Positions 30,794 through 40,880 of a stretch of 64,000 nt of DNA are shown piece after piece. Numbering within the stretch: the first letter of the stretch is position 1; every line of letters begins with the position of its first letter. The notes under the pieces were generated by a model. The model was not told where the DNA came from. It did no database searches and worked only from the letters and a program-made list of their open reading frames with translations. The DNA lies in the NCBI GenBank assembly GCA_963806495.1, contig CAWDYA010000001.1:1-64000 (forward strand), written 5' to 3'. Source of the stretch: CAWDYA01 sp963806495 (GTDB lineage Bacteria > Acidobacteriota > Polarisedimenticolia > JACPZX01 > DASXTC01). The position numbers and the translations under genes are program-made.

Positions 30794-32704
30794 ATGTCCT
30801 CGTCGGCCGTCTCGGGCGCTGTCTCATATTTATACCCCGCGGCATCGCCGCACCGTGCTGGTGCGGGAGAAGCCGCGGGGGCGCTGCTGGAGTCGTGTGT
30901 CTGTGCGGAGACAACGTCGCGTCGGGGGAGACCGGAGGGATGGCGCGAGGATGCCGCGTTTCGCGGCGACGCGCTGGCGATGTCTTTGAAGGCGGCGCTG
31001 GACCGCCTGACGCTGGTGACAGCGCGGGCGGCCGAGCCGTTCTGCCGCCAGCGCGGCTGGTTCGAGCTGGGTTACGCCCGCGCCGAGGATTTCACCCGCG
31101 AGCGACTCGGGCGTTCGAGCCGGTGGCTGCGGGATCTCGCGGTCCTGGCCGAAGCATGCGGGCGCCTGCCCGGGCTGGCGGAGGCGCTGACCGGCGACGA
31201 TGGCGGGCGTCCGATCGGCGCGGTCGCGGCGACGCTCATCGGGCGGGTGGCCTCGGTCGAGTCGTTGCCTGCATGGGTGGCGCGGGCCCGGCTGCTATGC
31301 GTCCGGGCGGTGCGCGAGGCGGTGCGGCAGACGCGGACTGATGGCTTCGATGTCCCGGACGTCCCGGCTGATGACGGCTGCGAGGACCGTCAGGCGGTCT
31401 TCATCGAAGCGCCCCCGGCCGTCTGGGTGGCATTTGACGAGACGCTGGATCTGTACCGCGCGGTGGAGGGACACGAATCCACTGTCACCTCGTTCGTGGA
31501 TGCGCTGGTGGCCGAGGCCACGACCGGGCCGTCTCCAATCGACATCGTCTCGCTGCGGCCTGCACACGGCTCACCGCGCGAGGCGGTCGAGTCGGCACTG
31601 GCGGAAACAACGGGCAACTGGTCGCATCTGCCCGAGGCGTCCGGCGACTCGTGGGCCTTCCTCCTGGCGCGACAGAGCCTGGAGCGGTTCCACGAGCTGC
31701 AGAAGGTGGCCGGCTCGGGCGGGCCGGTGGAACTGGAGTCACAGCTTCGGGCGCTGGTCGAGTCGGAAGACGACCTGCAGCGCAGGCTCGGGATGGTGCT
31801 GGCCGAGATGGGTGACCGGGGCGCCTGGTCGCGGCTCCGGTTTGCCGGGCTGGGCCACTATGCCGAGCAGCGACTCGGGATGTCACGCACCACGGCGCGC
31901 GACCGGGCGAGGGCGGCCAGGGTGCTGCGGAACATGGAGCAGGTCCGGCAGGCGCACGAGGCCGGCGCCATCGGGCTCGAGGCGACACTGCGCATCGTGC
32001 GGCTGTTGCGTCGCACGGAGGCCACCGATGACGCCCAGCGCGCCTGGATTGCGAGGGCGCGGGAGGCCACCATCAAGCGGCTGCGCGACGAGATGCGGGA
32101 GCTGAACCGGCAACGTGACGGGGCGGGGTCCGTGACGCCGGCTCCGCTGGACGATGCCGCGTGGCAGGCGTCGATTCGCCGGGAGCCAGGCATGAGCCGC
32201 GAGCGGATCCGGCGGCTCGGCGAGTCGCTCGCGACCGATCCCGGGCCGGCTGTTTTCCAGAGGATCACCCTTCCGGACGACATCGCCGATCGGTTCGTTG
32301 CCGCCATCGAGGCGGAGCGGCGGCGGCTCCAGGCTGTCGTCGACACCGACCGGCGCGTCCCCGCCTGGGTTGGACTGTTCTCGCTTCTGGCGCAGTTCGT
32401 CGACACCTGGGACCCGCCACGGGGAAGCCGCCGTCGGGGGCAACCGGTGTTCGAAAGGGACGGATATCGCTGCACGGCGCCCGGGTGCACCTCGCGTCGC
32501 AACCTGCAGGTGCACCATCTGGTCCACCGTTCGTGGGGCGGCGGTGACGAGCACTCCAATCTCGCCACCGAGTGCGTGACCCATCACCTGCGCGGCGAGC
32601 ACGGCGGGCTGGCGTCGTGCCGCGGGCGGGCGCCGCTCGGCGTCGTCTGGCGGCTGGGCCGCAGGGAAACCGGGGTGTGGTACCGCAACGAAAGGAGGAT
32701 CTGA
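30794..32704 (+). CDS. HNH nuclease-domain protein with duplicated helical module
   Basis: 636 residues from ATG 30794 (the frame is open from 30782). Two copies of a helical module are visible: GYARAEDFTRERLGRSSRWL (~95) and GLGHYAEQRLGMSRTTARD (~355). The C-terminus is an HNH domain: cysteines in YRCTAPGCTS, then LQVHHLVHRSWGGGDEHSN and ATECVTHH, i.e. His/Asn/His with a structural zinc knuckle. Such proteins occur in many copies in some environmental genomes; their biological target is not established. The first ~30 codons contain a strong RNA hairpin and do not look protein-like, so translation may begin later, for example near GWREDAAFRGDALA or at ATG 30979. Confidence 0.78.
   Translation: MSSSAVSGAVSYLYPAASPHRAGAGEAAGALLESCVCAETTSRRGRPEGWREDAAFRGDALAMSLKAALDRLTLVTARAAEPFCRQRGWFELGYARAEDFTRERLGRSSRWLRDLAVLAEACGRLPGLAEALTGDDGGRPIGAVAATLIGRVASVESLPAWVARARLLCVRAVREAVRQTRTDGFDVPDVPADDGCEDRQAVFIEAPPAVWVAFDETLDLYRAVEGHESTVTSFVDALVAEATTGPSPIDIVSLRPAHGSPREAVESALAETTGNWSHLPEASGDSWAFLLARQSLERFHELQKVAGSGGPVELESQLRALVESEDDLQRRLGMVLAEMGDRGAWSRLRFAGLGHYAEQRLGMSRTTARDRARAARVLRNMEQVRQAHEAGAIGLEATLRIVRLLRRTEATDDAQRAWIARAREATIKRLRDEMRELNRQRDGAGSVTPAPLDDAAWQASIRREPGMSRERIRRLGESLATDPGPAVFQRITLPDDIADRFVAAIEAERRRLQAVVDTDRRVPAWVGLFSLLAQFVDTWDPPRGSRRRGQPVFERDGYRCTAPGCTSRRNLQVHHLVHRSWGGGDEHSNLATECVTHHLRGEHGGLASCRGRAPLGVVWRLGRRETGVWYRNERRI
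30835..30880 (+). other. Strong nested stem-loop at the 5' end of the HNH transcript
   Basis: Outer stem CCCCGCGGC (30835-30843) pairs perfectly with GCCGCGGGG (30872-30880). Inner stem CCGCACC (30848-30854) pairs perfectly with GGTGCGG (30860-30866) around a GTGCT loop, with a 4/5-base internal loop between the stems. It begins about 40 bases after the predicted transcription start. It has no U-run, so it is not an intrinsic terminator of standard form; it could be a leader or attenuator structure. Confidence 0.55.
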
Positions 32705-32733
32705 GCGGGGTTTTCATGTAATCTGAAGGCCTC

Positions 32734-34008
32734 ATGGCGGAAAAGAAGCGCAAGCCGGCCCTCGGCCTCGCGGCGGTCGAGAGAATCCTCGACGTGACCC
32801 GCCAGCTCGCCCGCCCGCTCGATCTGAACACGATGCTCGAACGGGTCATCGAGGCGGGACTGACGGTGCTCTCGGCGGATCGGGGTTCGGTGTTTCTCTA
32901 CGACGCCGAATCGGACGAGCTGCATACGACCGTCGCCACCGGGACGGGGCAGCTCAGGATCCCGGCGGACCGGGGCATCGTGGGGGAGTGCGCCCGCACA
33001 CGCCGCGTGATCAACGTGCCGGACTGCTACGCCGATCCCCGCTTCAACCCCGAGATCGACAAGCAGACCGGATACCGGACGCGATGTCTGCTCACCGTCC
33101 CGCTGATCGGCTACGACGATCTGCTCGTGGGCGTGCTGCAGGTGCTGAACAAGACCGACGGCGTGTTCAACGGCGAGGACGAGCGCATCGCCACGGCGCT
33201 GGCGGCACAGTGCGCGGTCGCCCTGCAGCGTGCGCGCATGCTCAAGGAGCTGGTGGCCAAGGAGAAGATGGAGCGCGAGCTCGCCGTCGCCCGCGACATC
33301 CAGATGCGCGTCCTGCCCAAAGAGGTTCCGGACCTGCCGGGATTCGACATCGCGGGGTGGAGCCGCCCCGCCGACGAGACGGGAGGCGACGTCTACGACA
33401 TCATCGGTCAGGACGGCGCCCGCGTCATCCTCCTGCTCGGCGACGCCACCGGGCACGGCATCGGGCCCGCGCTGAGCGTGACCCAGGTCCGATCGATGCT
33501 CAGGATGTGCGTCCGGCTGGGCGCCGGACTGGACGACGCGTTCAAGCAGATCAACGACCAGCTCGCCGACGATCTCGCATCCAACCGATTCGTCACGGCG
33601 TTTCTGGGCGTGCTGGACGCCGTGGCGGGCCGCGTCGTGTATCACGCGGGGGGCCAGGCGCCCGTCGTGGTATTCCGCGCCGCGATGGGAGAGTGCGAAT
33701 GGCTCCAGGCCTCCACCATGCCGATGGGCATGCTCTCGGGCATCCCCATGAAGCCGTCACGCACCATCGAGATGGCGCCGGGTGACATCCTCGCGCTGAT
33801 GACCGACGGGATATTCGAGTACGAGAACTCCGCCGGGGAGCAGTTCGGGGAGGATCGAGTGGGACGGCTGCTCGCCGATCACCGCAACGACCCGATGTCG
33901 CGGCTGATCGAGACGATCGTCGGAGAGGTGGATCGATTCGCCGCCGGCGCGCCCCAGAACGACGACATGACGATCCTGATGGTGCGGCGGCTGCCGCAGG
34001 CCGGCTAG
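32734..34008 (+). CDS. GAF-domain PP2C-type (RsbU/SpoIIE-like) protein phosphatase
   Basis: 424 residues, intact. A GAF domain (~25-170, with DRGIVGECARTRRVINVPDC) is joined by a short coiled linker (LVAKEKMERELAVARDIQMR) to a PPM/SpoIIE phosphatase domain (~200-420). Metal ligands are visible: D219 in TGGDVYD, D237 in GDATGHG, the Asp of LMTDGIFEYEN, and the C-terminal NDDMTILM. Such enzymes dephosphorylate anti-anti-sigma proteins or related phosphoproteins in response to a ligand or to partner binding at GAF. No STAS or RsbW partner is adjacent. Convergent, with a 4-base overlap, with the MBL gene. Confidence 0.9.
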   Translation: MAEKKRKPALGLAAVERILDVTRQLARPLDLNTMLERVIEAGLTVLSADRGSVFLYDAESDELHTTVATGTGQLRIPADRGIVGECARTRRVINVPDCYADPRFNPEIDKQTGYRTRCLLTVPLIGYDDLLVGVLQVLNKTDGVFNGEDERIATALAAQCAVALQRARMLKELVAKEKMERELAVARDIQMRVLPKEVPDLPGFDIAGWSRPADETGGDVYDIIGQDGARVILLLGDATGHGIGPALSVTQVRSMLRMCVRLGAGLDDAFKQINDQLADDLASNRFVTAFLGVLDAVAGRVVYHAGGQAPVVVFRAAMGECEWLQASTMPMGMLSGIPMKPSRTIEMAPGDILALMTDGIFEYENSAGEQFGEDRVGRLLADHRNDPMSRLIETIVGEVDRFAAGAPQNDDMTILMVRRLPQAG

Positions 34009-34838
34009 AGGGGAAGCTCCATCCCTTCGGCCGCCAGCTGCGTGGCGGGCAGCTCCTCCCGTGCGAGACCGAGCACCTTCTCGAGCTCTTCGTCCGTGTG
34101 ATCCGGGTGGTGATGGAACAGCACGAGGTTCTTCACCTTCGCCGCCATCGCCACCTGGACGGCGGCGTACCAGGTGCTGTGGCCCCAGCCTCTCCGCAGC
34201 CGCTCGTACTCGGTTTCCTGGTACATGGCGTCATAGATCAGATACTCGGCGCCGGTGGCGAAGCCGACGAGGTTCTCATCGGTCCTGGCGTTGCCATGCT
34301 CGTGGTCGGTGGCGTAGACGATGCGCCGGTCGCCGTGCTCGAGGCGGTAGGACAGGCACCCATCCGGATGGTTCAGCGAGAGCATGCTCAGGGCCAGGTC
34401 GCCGACCCGGGCCGTGCCGCCCCCCTCCTCCGTCACGTACTCGATGGTCGCCGGGACGTTTTTCAGCTCGACCGGGAAGTAGGGAGGCGTCATCAGCCGT
34501 TCGAGGATCTCCCTTATCGGCCGTCCGTTGGACGAAAACCCGTGGAATACGATTGTGCTGTTTTTGTCATACAGGGGGTGAAAGAACGGAAGCCCGATGA
34601 CGTGGTCCAGGTGGTAGTGGGTGAAGAAGATGTGGTATCGTTGCCGTCCCTGCTCTTTCGCCTGGTAGTTGCCTAGGAGACGAAGGCCGGTTCCACAGTC
34701 CAGTACCAGGTGCTCCCCTTGGGAAAGCTCCACGGACAGGCAACTCGTGTTGCCACCGTAACGGAGCTTGTCACCCTCTGATGTGGGAACGGTGCCGCGC
34801 ACCCCCCAGAACCGCAACTTGTATCTCGGTGTGGTCAT
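34005..34838 (-). CDS. Metallo-beta-lactamase-fold hydrolase (phosphodiesterase/RNase Z-like)
   Basis: 277 residues. It begins with the typical KLRFWGVRGTVPTS of the cAMP-phosphodiesterase/PhnP-like MBL group. The metal site HYHLDH is at 74-79, with further ligands in LNHPDG, YATDHEH and LFHHHPDHTD. This fold hydrolyses phosphodiesters, but the substrate cannot be told from sequence. ATG 34838 is preferred (GATGAGGA ahead); ATG 34856 is an in-frame alternative. The neighbours on both sides are signalling proteins, so cyclic-nucleotide turnover is conceivable but not shown. Confidence 0.82.
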   Translation of the reverse strand: MTTPRYKLRFWGVRGTVPTSEGDKLRYGGNTSCLSVELSQGEHLVLDCGTGLRLLGNYQAKEQGRQRYHIFFTHYHLDHVIGLPFFHPLYDKNSTIVFHGFSSNGRPIREILERLMTPPYFPVELKNVPATIEYVTEEGGGTARVGDLALSMLSLNHPDGCLSYRLEHGDRRIVYATDHEHGNARTDENLVGFATGAEYLIYDAMYQETEYERLRRGWGHSTWYAAVQVAMAAKVKNLVLFHHHPDHTDEELEKVLGLAREELPATQLAAEGMELPL

Positions 34839-35033
34839 GAAATCCTCATCCACCATTAGCGAGCCCGTCGGCAAACATGGCGGGCCTGATTCTACCAGCA
34901 GCCTGGAACCATGGGGAGCCAATTCCCCGAAATACCGCGCCGGCAAGCCGATTCCGCTGGTAAAACACGGCAAAATCGAGTATAAAGTTGCCACCCTCGA
35001 AAGCGCTAACTCTACATACGGACAGGACAGACG

Positions 35034-37419
35034 ATGCAACGGGAACAGATGACGCCAAGCCTGAGGACCATCGCAATCTACAGCATGTGCGCGGTCGCCG
35101 TCGTGGCCGCGCTCACTCTTATACCGTTCGTTCGGGCCGCCGACCAGCCCATCGACCTGGATCAGAACGCGGCCAACGGGGCCGAGAGCAGGGTCTCCAC
35201 GAAGGTTCTCCAGACATATCCGGTCGTGATCGAGAACACCATCTTCAACAACGCGGGCGGCGGATCGTACGATTTCAGCTGGCCCGGCGCAGGCCCGGGG
35301 GGGTTCGCCTCCTTCCTGACCGCGGGACCCGGCGTGGGGACGGTCTGGCGGTGGAGCACCGTCTACCAGGTCTACAGCATCGAAAGTCCGGTGACGTTCA
35401 AGCCGGCCAAATCCCTGCCGGTATTCGGCAGCCCGACCGGGGGCGTGCAGACGGTGGGCGGCAGCACCACCAGCAGCTTCATGGTCCCGGGCAAGTCGAT
35501 CAACCCGACCTCGGTTACACTCTCCAGCACGTCGCTCACGTCGAGCCTCATCACCTTCTTCAGCCCGAAGCAGACGGTCGCCACCTGCGGCGTGGAGTGC
35601 GCCCCCGGGCAGTGCGAGGTATCGCTTTCGAACCAGTCGGGCGGCACCGTGATGATCGCGACCGAGCAGCTCGATTGCTGCCCCGAGCCGCATCAGACCT
35701 TCTGCGATGGGGACTGCACATCGTATCTGACCGACCCGGAGAACTGCGGCGGGTGCGGGAACGTCTGCGGCACCGGTGAGTTGTGCAGCGACGGCGCCTG
35801 CGTCTGTCCCTCCGGACAGGCCCAGTGCGGCAGCGGGTGCATCGACATCCTGTCGGACCCGGGCAATTGCGGCGGCTGCGGAGTGACCTGCGACTCCGAT
35901 CAGTACTGCGACGGCGGAACCTGCCAGGACATCTGTCCCGGCGAGACCCTCTGCGGCACCCAGTGCGTGGACACCACGATGGACAAGGCCAACTGCGGCG
36001 GCTGCGGCATCCGCTGCGAGCCGAACGACATTTGCACCGGCGGCCTCTGCATGGGCTGCCGCGGGGCGTTGCAGACGTCCTGCAACAACCAGTGCGTCGA
36101 TATCTATTCCGACACGGACAACTGCGGCGGCTGTGGCAACGTGTGCGGCTCCGGCGAGGTGTGCAGCAGCGGCGCCTGCGTGCCCGGGCTCACGTCCGGC
36201 GGCCGCGGCACGGCGTCGCTTTCCGGCACCAACATCCTGTCACCGCGAGGGGCCGCGACCCAGCGGACCGCGCCCGCCGCCCGGACATCCCCGGCCGCTG
36301 CAAGCGCGAGGGACCGGCGTGGAGGGCGGATGCGGCCCATCAGCAGCACGGCGGACAGCTCCGGCGGGCAAAGCACGCAGACCGTCACGGCGCAATCTCC
36401 CCTCACCGTGGTCGAGGCGCCCGTCTGCGACCTGCAGCCGATTCAGGAAATGGTCCCTCCCGGCGGAACCTACACCCAGACCCAGACGGGCGGCCGGTTC
36501 GGCAGGGAGATCCAGACGAGCGTGCGGATTGAGTCGGGCGGCCAGCTGATCGCCCAGGGTCCCTGCCCGCTGATCGTGCCGGTCACCGGCGTGGACACCT
36601 CCGGTGTCATCCTGTCTCCGATCTCCGTGGTCACGACGGACACGAGCGGTGACGGACTGTGTCAGCCGGGTGAGGCACGGTGCGACTATCTCATAAAGGT
36701 CGCCGATCTCGGCGACACGCCATGCATGAATCCGCTGGCGACGTTGTCGAGCCCGCCCGACCAGTTCAACCCGAACCAGCTCATCTTCCTCAACGCCACG
36801 TCCACGTATCCCACCCTTCCTGCCTATCCGGGTGACGGAGTGCCGCTCGACGCCAAGACGAACGCGACCGCTTTCGGCATCACGAGCACGTCGGACCAGC
36901 CGTCCGATGTGGGCCGCCCATTCCTCATGGACGTCAGCTGCACCAATGTTCCCGGGAGCGTCCAGATGCCGCTCACTCTCGGTATCGGCACGGTGTGCGA
37001 TCCGGCCACCGACCTCGATGCGATCGACGTTCGACCGTCTCGACGGATTCCAGCCTCCCGTCAAGGCCAGGCTCGTTGTCGAGGGAGCCCCGGTGAACTA
37101 CTCGAGCGGGAAATACAACTCCGGCTCGACGATTCCATTCAAGCTCACCCTGGGCTGCGGCGGCCTGACGCTCAACGACGCGCAGATCAACCCGAACCCG
37201 GAGATCGTCGCACTGGTGCACGAGACCCTCGGCCCGCAGTCGCTGCAGGGGATCAACGGCGGCAACAATGCGAACCCGGACAACCCGTTCTTCAGCTGCG
37301 GCTCGTCGGGGTGTGACTATCAGTTCCGGACGCAGCCGTTACCCGTCGGAAGGTACATTATCAGCGTCAGGATGCCCGACTCCCGGGTGTTCCAGGCAGG
37401 CTTCACGATCAGTCCGTAG
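35034..37419 (+). CDS. Exported cysteine-rich repeat protein, one frameshift
   Basis: About 794 residues. A signal/anchor helix (YSMCAVAVVAALTLIPFVRA) is followed by a beta-rich domain (~40-220) and four cysteine-rich repeats of ~42 residues, each starting NCGGCG (~237-385), like those of Myxobacteria and other complex bacteria. A Ser/Thr/Ala-rich linker follows, then two beta-domains. The frame changes near 37020 (after CDPATDLD); the second frame carries a cohesive C-terminus (FDRLDGFQPPVKARLVVEG ... YIISVRMPDSRVFQAGFTIS) and stops at 37419. Start 35034 or 35049. First gene of a plus-strand trio with the FecR barrel protein and the cyclase. Confidence 0.75.
35700..36190 (+). repeat. Four tandem cysteine-rich (NCGGCG) coding repeats
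   Basis: Units of ~122-128 bp begin at about 35743, 35865, 35991 and 36119, each encoding N-C-G-G-C-G followed by four to six further cysteines. They would form disulfide-stapled domains outside the cytoplasm. Confidence 0.7.
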
Positions 37420-37481
37420 CGAGAGCACGCTCGCTGCATTGCCGTCCGCAGTCTGGCCTCTGCGGTTCAGGAGGTTGGAGA

Positions 37482-40400
37482 ATGAACGTGATCCGTGTGG
37501 GCATGCGTCTGTCGCTTGCCCTTCTCATCTCGTCTTCCATAGTCCTGGCAGCCGACGCCCCCGTGGGCAAGATCGCCTCGGTCCAGAACCAGGTCGAGAC
37601 GAGGACCTCGTCCGAAGGCGCGGCCTGGAGGCCGGCGACCCTGCACGAGGCGCTGCAGCCGCTCGATCACATCCGCACGGGCCCTGCGAGCCGCGCGGCC
37701 GTGCTGTATTCCGACCAGACGCTGCAGCGGATCAACGAGAAGAGCGAGGTGGAGATTCTCGCTCCGAGCGCCGGCAACCCGGGCGTCCTGCGCGTCATCT
37801 CTGGCACCCACTATTTCTCCAGCCGCACCCCGAAGGACTACAGCCGCATCGAGACCCCCACGGTCACTGCCGCCATCCGCGGCACCGAGTTCGTGGTGGA
37901 GGTGGACGACGACGGTCTGACGAAGATCACGATGCTCGAGGGCGTGGTGGAGGCGTCCAACCCGCAGGGGCAGCTCACCGTCACCGCCGGCGAGCAGGCG
38001 TACGTCGAGCCGGGCAAGGCCCCGGTCAAGCGGATCGTGGTCCGGCCGCGCGACGCCGTGGCCTGGTCGCTCTACTACCCGCGGGTGCTGAGCGCCGGCG
38101 ACGAAGCGGCGCTGAAGTCGATGGGTTCGGACGGTGAGATCCTCGCCCGCGCTGCGGAGCTTCTCTCCAACGGGCAGGTGGATCAGGCCCAGCCGCTCAT
38201 CGACGACGTCAGGCAGCGGGATCCGCATCAGCCGGTCGCTCTGGCGCTGGCCTCGGTGATCGCGCTCGCGGCCGATCGCACGGACGAGGCCGTCACGCTC
38301 GCCGACGACGCCTACGATGCGGATCCCCAGTCGGCGGCGGCCGCTCTCGCCGTCTCGTTCGCGTCGCAGGCGCGATTCGACATCCCCCGCGCGAAGGAGA
38401 TGGCCGAGAAGGCGGCGCGGCTGGCCCCCGACAGCGCCGAGGCGCAGGCCCGCGTGGCCGAGCTGCGCATGGCGGAGGGCGACATCAGCGGCGCGAAGGA
38501 GCCGGCGGAGACCGCCGTGCGGCGCGATCCGGGCTCCGCGCGGGCGCTGTCGGTCCTCGGCTTCGTCCAGCTCGCCGAGCTGAAGTCCGCGGAGGCGCTG
38601 GCGACGTTCGACAAGGCCGTGGCCGCCGATCCGGGCTATCCGATGGGCCGGCTGGGGCACGGTATCGCCTCGATCCGGCGCGGGCGGTTCGAAGCGGGAC
38701 GCGAGGAGATGCAGACGGCGGCCGCTCTCGACCCGGACGACTCGCTCATCCGCTCCTACCTCGGCAAGGCGTACTACGAGGAGCGACGCGAGAAGGAGGC
38801 GTCCAAGGAGCTGGCGACCGCCATGCAGCTCGACCCGTCCGACCCGACCCCCCATCTTTACGACGCCATTCTCAAGCAGAACTACAACCGACCGGTCGAG
38901 GCGCTCGACTCGCTGCAGACCTCGATCGAGCTCAACGACCGGCGTGGAGTCTACCGGTCCCGGCTCCTGCTCGATCAGGACCAGGCGGTGCGCGGCGCCG
39001 ATCTCGCGCGAATCTACAACGACCTCGGGTTCGAGCAGCTCGGTATGGTCACGGCGCGGCGCAGCGCCGACGCGGACCAGTCCAACTACTCATCGCACAT
39101 GTTCCTCGCGGGCAACTACCGGAGCCTGCCGGGTTTCGCGCCCGCCTTCCTCAGCGAGGTGCTGCAGGCCAGGATCTACCAGCCGGTCAGCGTCAACGCG
39201 GTCCGCCCCGACGTGGTCAATCAGACCGTCTCGTTCAACGAGTACTCGTCGCTCATCGAGCAGCCGCGGATGCGCGGGTACGTGGGTGCGAGCTATGGCT
39301 GGACCGATACCAATCTGAGCGGGTACTTCCAGCCCGGACAGATGTGCGTCGACCTGAACTTCAACGTCGGGCCGTGCGCCGACATCCTCCAGCTCGACAG
39401 CTCCAACCCGACGGGCGCCGAGGCGACCGTGGCGTACAACATGGACCGGTTCGCCGGGTCGCTGTCTTACACGACCACCGACGACGACGGCTTCCGGATC
39501 AACAACGACTCGACCAACGATGTGGCGCGCGGCTATGCCGTCTTTGCCCCGACGTATCGGGACCAGATCCAGGTGAATTTCATCGACGGGCACCGCGAGA
39601 CCGGGGACCTGCCGCTGCGCGAGGTTCCGGTGATCGTCGGACTGGAGCGGTTCGAGACCGATCTGACGAACATCGGTCTTGCGTATCACCGCATCCTCTC
39701 CCCGTCGGCCGATCTGGTGGTGTCCGGAATCTACAGCGACACCGAGCAGACAGGCGAGTCGATCCTGTTCAATACACATGCCACCGCACAGCTCCAGGGC
39801 CCGCAGCTCGAGGCCCAGTACGTGAAGCGTCAGAACAGGCTGACCTGGATCGCCGGCGCCGGCCGCTTCGACGGCAGCCAGGAGATCCGTGGCAAGGACA
39901 TATTCGGCGGGTCGCTCACGCTCAAGGGTGACGACACATTCACCAACGGTTACGGCTACGTGAAGCTCCGCAACCTCGGCCCGCTGGAGATCACCGCCGG
40001 AGCCTCGTACGAGGACGTGACCGCGCCGGTCGGGCTGCTGACCCCGCGCGACTCGAACATCGTGCCAGCGGAGATCTCGTTCAGCGACAGCCGTGTCAGC
40101 CCCAAGCTCGGCCTCTCGGCGTACGTGACGCCGAAGACCGTGATCCGCGCCGGCGCCTACTATCGGCTCAGCCCGGCGATCGGCCGCCTGCAGACGGTCG
40201 AGCCGACGCAGGTCGCCGGCTTCAACCAGTTCTTCAACGACCCGGGCGGCACCTGGTCGCTGAACTACGGTGTCGGCGTCGACCAGACATTCGCCCACAA
40301 CCTGTTCGGCGGCTTCTCCCTGATCCGCCGACATCTCGACGTCCCCCAGCCGTATTGCAACACGCCGACATCCTTCTCGGGCTGCGGATTCCAGGTCGCC

Positions 40401-40874
40401 ACGGACGTCGTCGAGCGCAACAGCAAGGACTGGGTCGGCACGGCCTATCTCAACAGCACCCTGGGGGATCGCCTGGCGTTGAGTGTCGAGTACGGCTACG
40501 AGCAGAAGGACTTCGACTACACGCAGGTCAGCCAGACCGGGCTGTTCGAGGACTTCCAGGAGACGCAGCGGCTGCGCCCGCAGGCCCGTCTGATCTTCCC
40601 GTTCGGCCTGTTCGCGACCGCGCGTGCGACCCGCTACAACCAGCGCGTCGATCAGTTCGACGACCTGGCCTCCAGCGCGCGCACGCAGATGACATCCGAC
40701 TTCTGGCTCGGCGATCTGCAGATCGGCTACCGGCTGCCCGACCGCTGGGGCTCCATCACGGTGGACGCCTACAACATCACCGACCGGGAGTTCACCTTCT
40801 ACCGCAGTTCTCTCGAGGAGAGAGTCGTGCCCGCCCGCACCATCATCGTGTCGCTCAGGTTCGCCTCGAACTGA
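37482..40874 (+). CDS. FecR-TPR-outer membrane beta-barrel protein
   Basis: 1,130 residues, intact. Signal peptide MRLSLALLISSSIVLAADA. A FecR domain (~27-190) contains LDHIRTGPASRAAVLYSDQT and RIETPTVTAAIRGTEFVVEV. About seven TPRs follow (~215-480). The last ~600 residues look like a TonB-receptor/OmpA-class barrel with alternating amphipathic strands (for example VRPQARLIFPFG-like strands, GSITVDAYNITDREFTFYRS) and end with an aromatic-rich strand, VSLRFASN. No plug domain is evident. Preceded by AGGAGGTTGGAGA. A 6-base gap to the CHASE2 cyclase gene indicates one operon; this FecR-barrel/CHASE2-cyclase pairing recurs in other bacteria. Confidence 0.88.
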   Translation: MNVIRVGMRLSLALLISSSIVLAADAPVGKIASVQNQVETRTSSEGAAWRPATLHEALQPLDHIRTGPASRAAVLYSDQTLQRINEKSEVEILAPSAGNPGVLRVISGTHYFSSRTPKDYSRIETPTVTAAIRGTEFVVEVDDDGLTKITMLEGVVEASNPQGQLTVTAGEQAYVEPGKAPVKRIVVRPRDAVAWSLYYPRVLSAGDEAALKSMGSDGEILARAAELLSNGQVDQAQPLIDDVRQRDPHQPVALALASVIALAADRTDEAVTLADDAYDADPQSAAAALAVSFASQARFDIPRAKEMAEKAARLAPDSAEAQARVAELRMAEGDISGAKEPAETAVRRDPGSARALSVLGFVQLAELKSAEALATFDKAVAADPGYPMGRLGHGIASIRRGRFEAGREEMQTAAALDPDDSLIRSYLGKAYYEERREKEASKELATAMQLDPSDPTPHLYDAILKQNYNRPVEALDSLQTSIELNDRRGVYRSRLLLDQDQAVRGADLARIYNDLGFEQLGMVTARRSADADQSNYSSHMFLAGNYRSLPGFAPAFLSEVLQARIYQPVSVNAVRPDVVNQTVSFNEYSSLIEQPRMRGYVGASYGWTDTNLSGYFQPGQMCVDLNFNVGPCADILQLDSSNPTGAEATVAYNMDRFAGSLSYTTTDDDGFRINNDSTNDVARGYAVFAPTYRDQIQVNFIDGHRETGDLPLREVPVIVGLERFETDLTNIGLAYHRILSPSADLVVSGIYSDTEQTGESILFNTHATAQLQGPQLEAQYVKRQNRLTWIAGAGRFDGSQEIRGKDIFGGSLTLKGDDTFTNGYGYVKLRNLGPLEITAGASYEDVTAPVGLLTPRDSNIVPAEISFSDSRVSPKLGLSAYVTPKTVIRAGAYYRLSPAIGRLQTVEPTQVAGFNQFFNDPGGTWSLNYGVGVDQTFAHNLFGGFSLIRRHLDVPQPYCNTPTSFSGCGFQVATDVVERNSKDWVGTAYLNSTLGDRLALSVEYGYEQKDFDYTQVSQTGLFEDFQETQRLRPQARLIFPFGLFATARATRYNQRVDQFDDLASSARTQMTSDFWLGDLQIGYRLPDRWGSITVDAYNITDREFTFYRSSLEERVVPARTIIVSLRFASN

Positions 40875-40880
40875 GCCGGG

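Noticed and set aside
30835..30880. Intrinsic transcription terminator
   Set aside because: No U-run follows the stem, and the hairpin lies at the start of a long open gene.
30794..32704. IscB/TnpB-like guided nuclease with the upstream hairpin as guide RNA
   Set aside because: The protein has an HNH domain but no RuvC motifs or arginine-rich bridge helix, and the hairpin lies inside the 5' coding region rather than in a separate RNA.
34839..35033. Promoter for the Cys-rich protein gene
   Set aside because: TTGCCA at 34988 and TACATA-like sequence are present but the spacing (19 bases) and -10 match are poor; no GGAAC/CGTTACAC pair occurs here, so no call was made.
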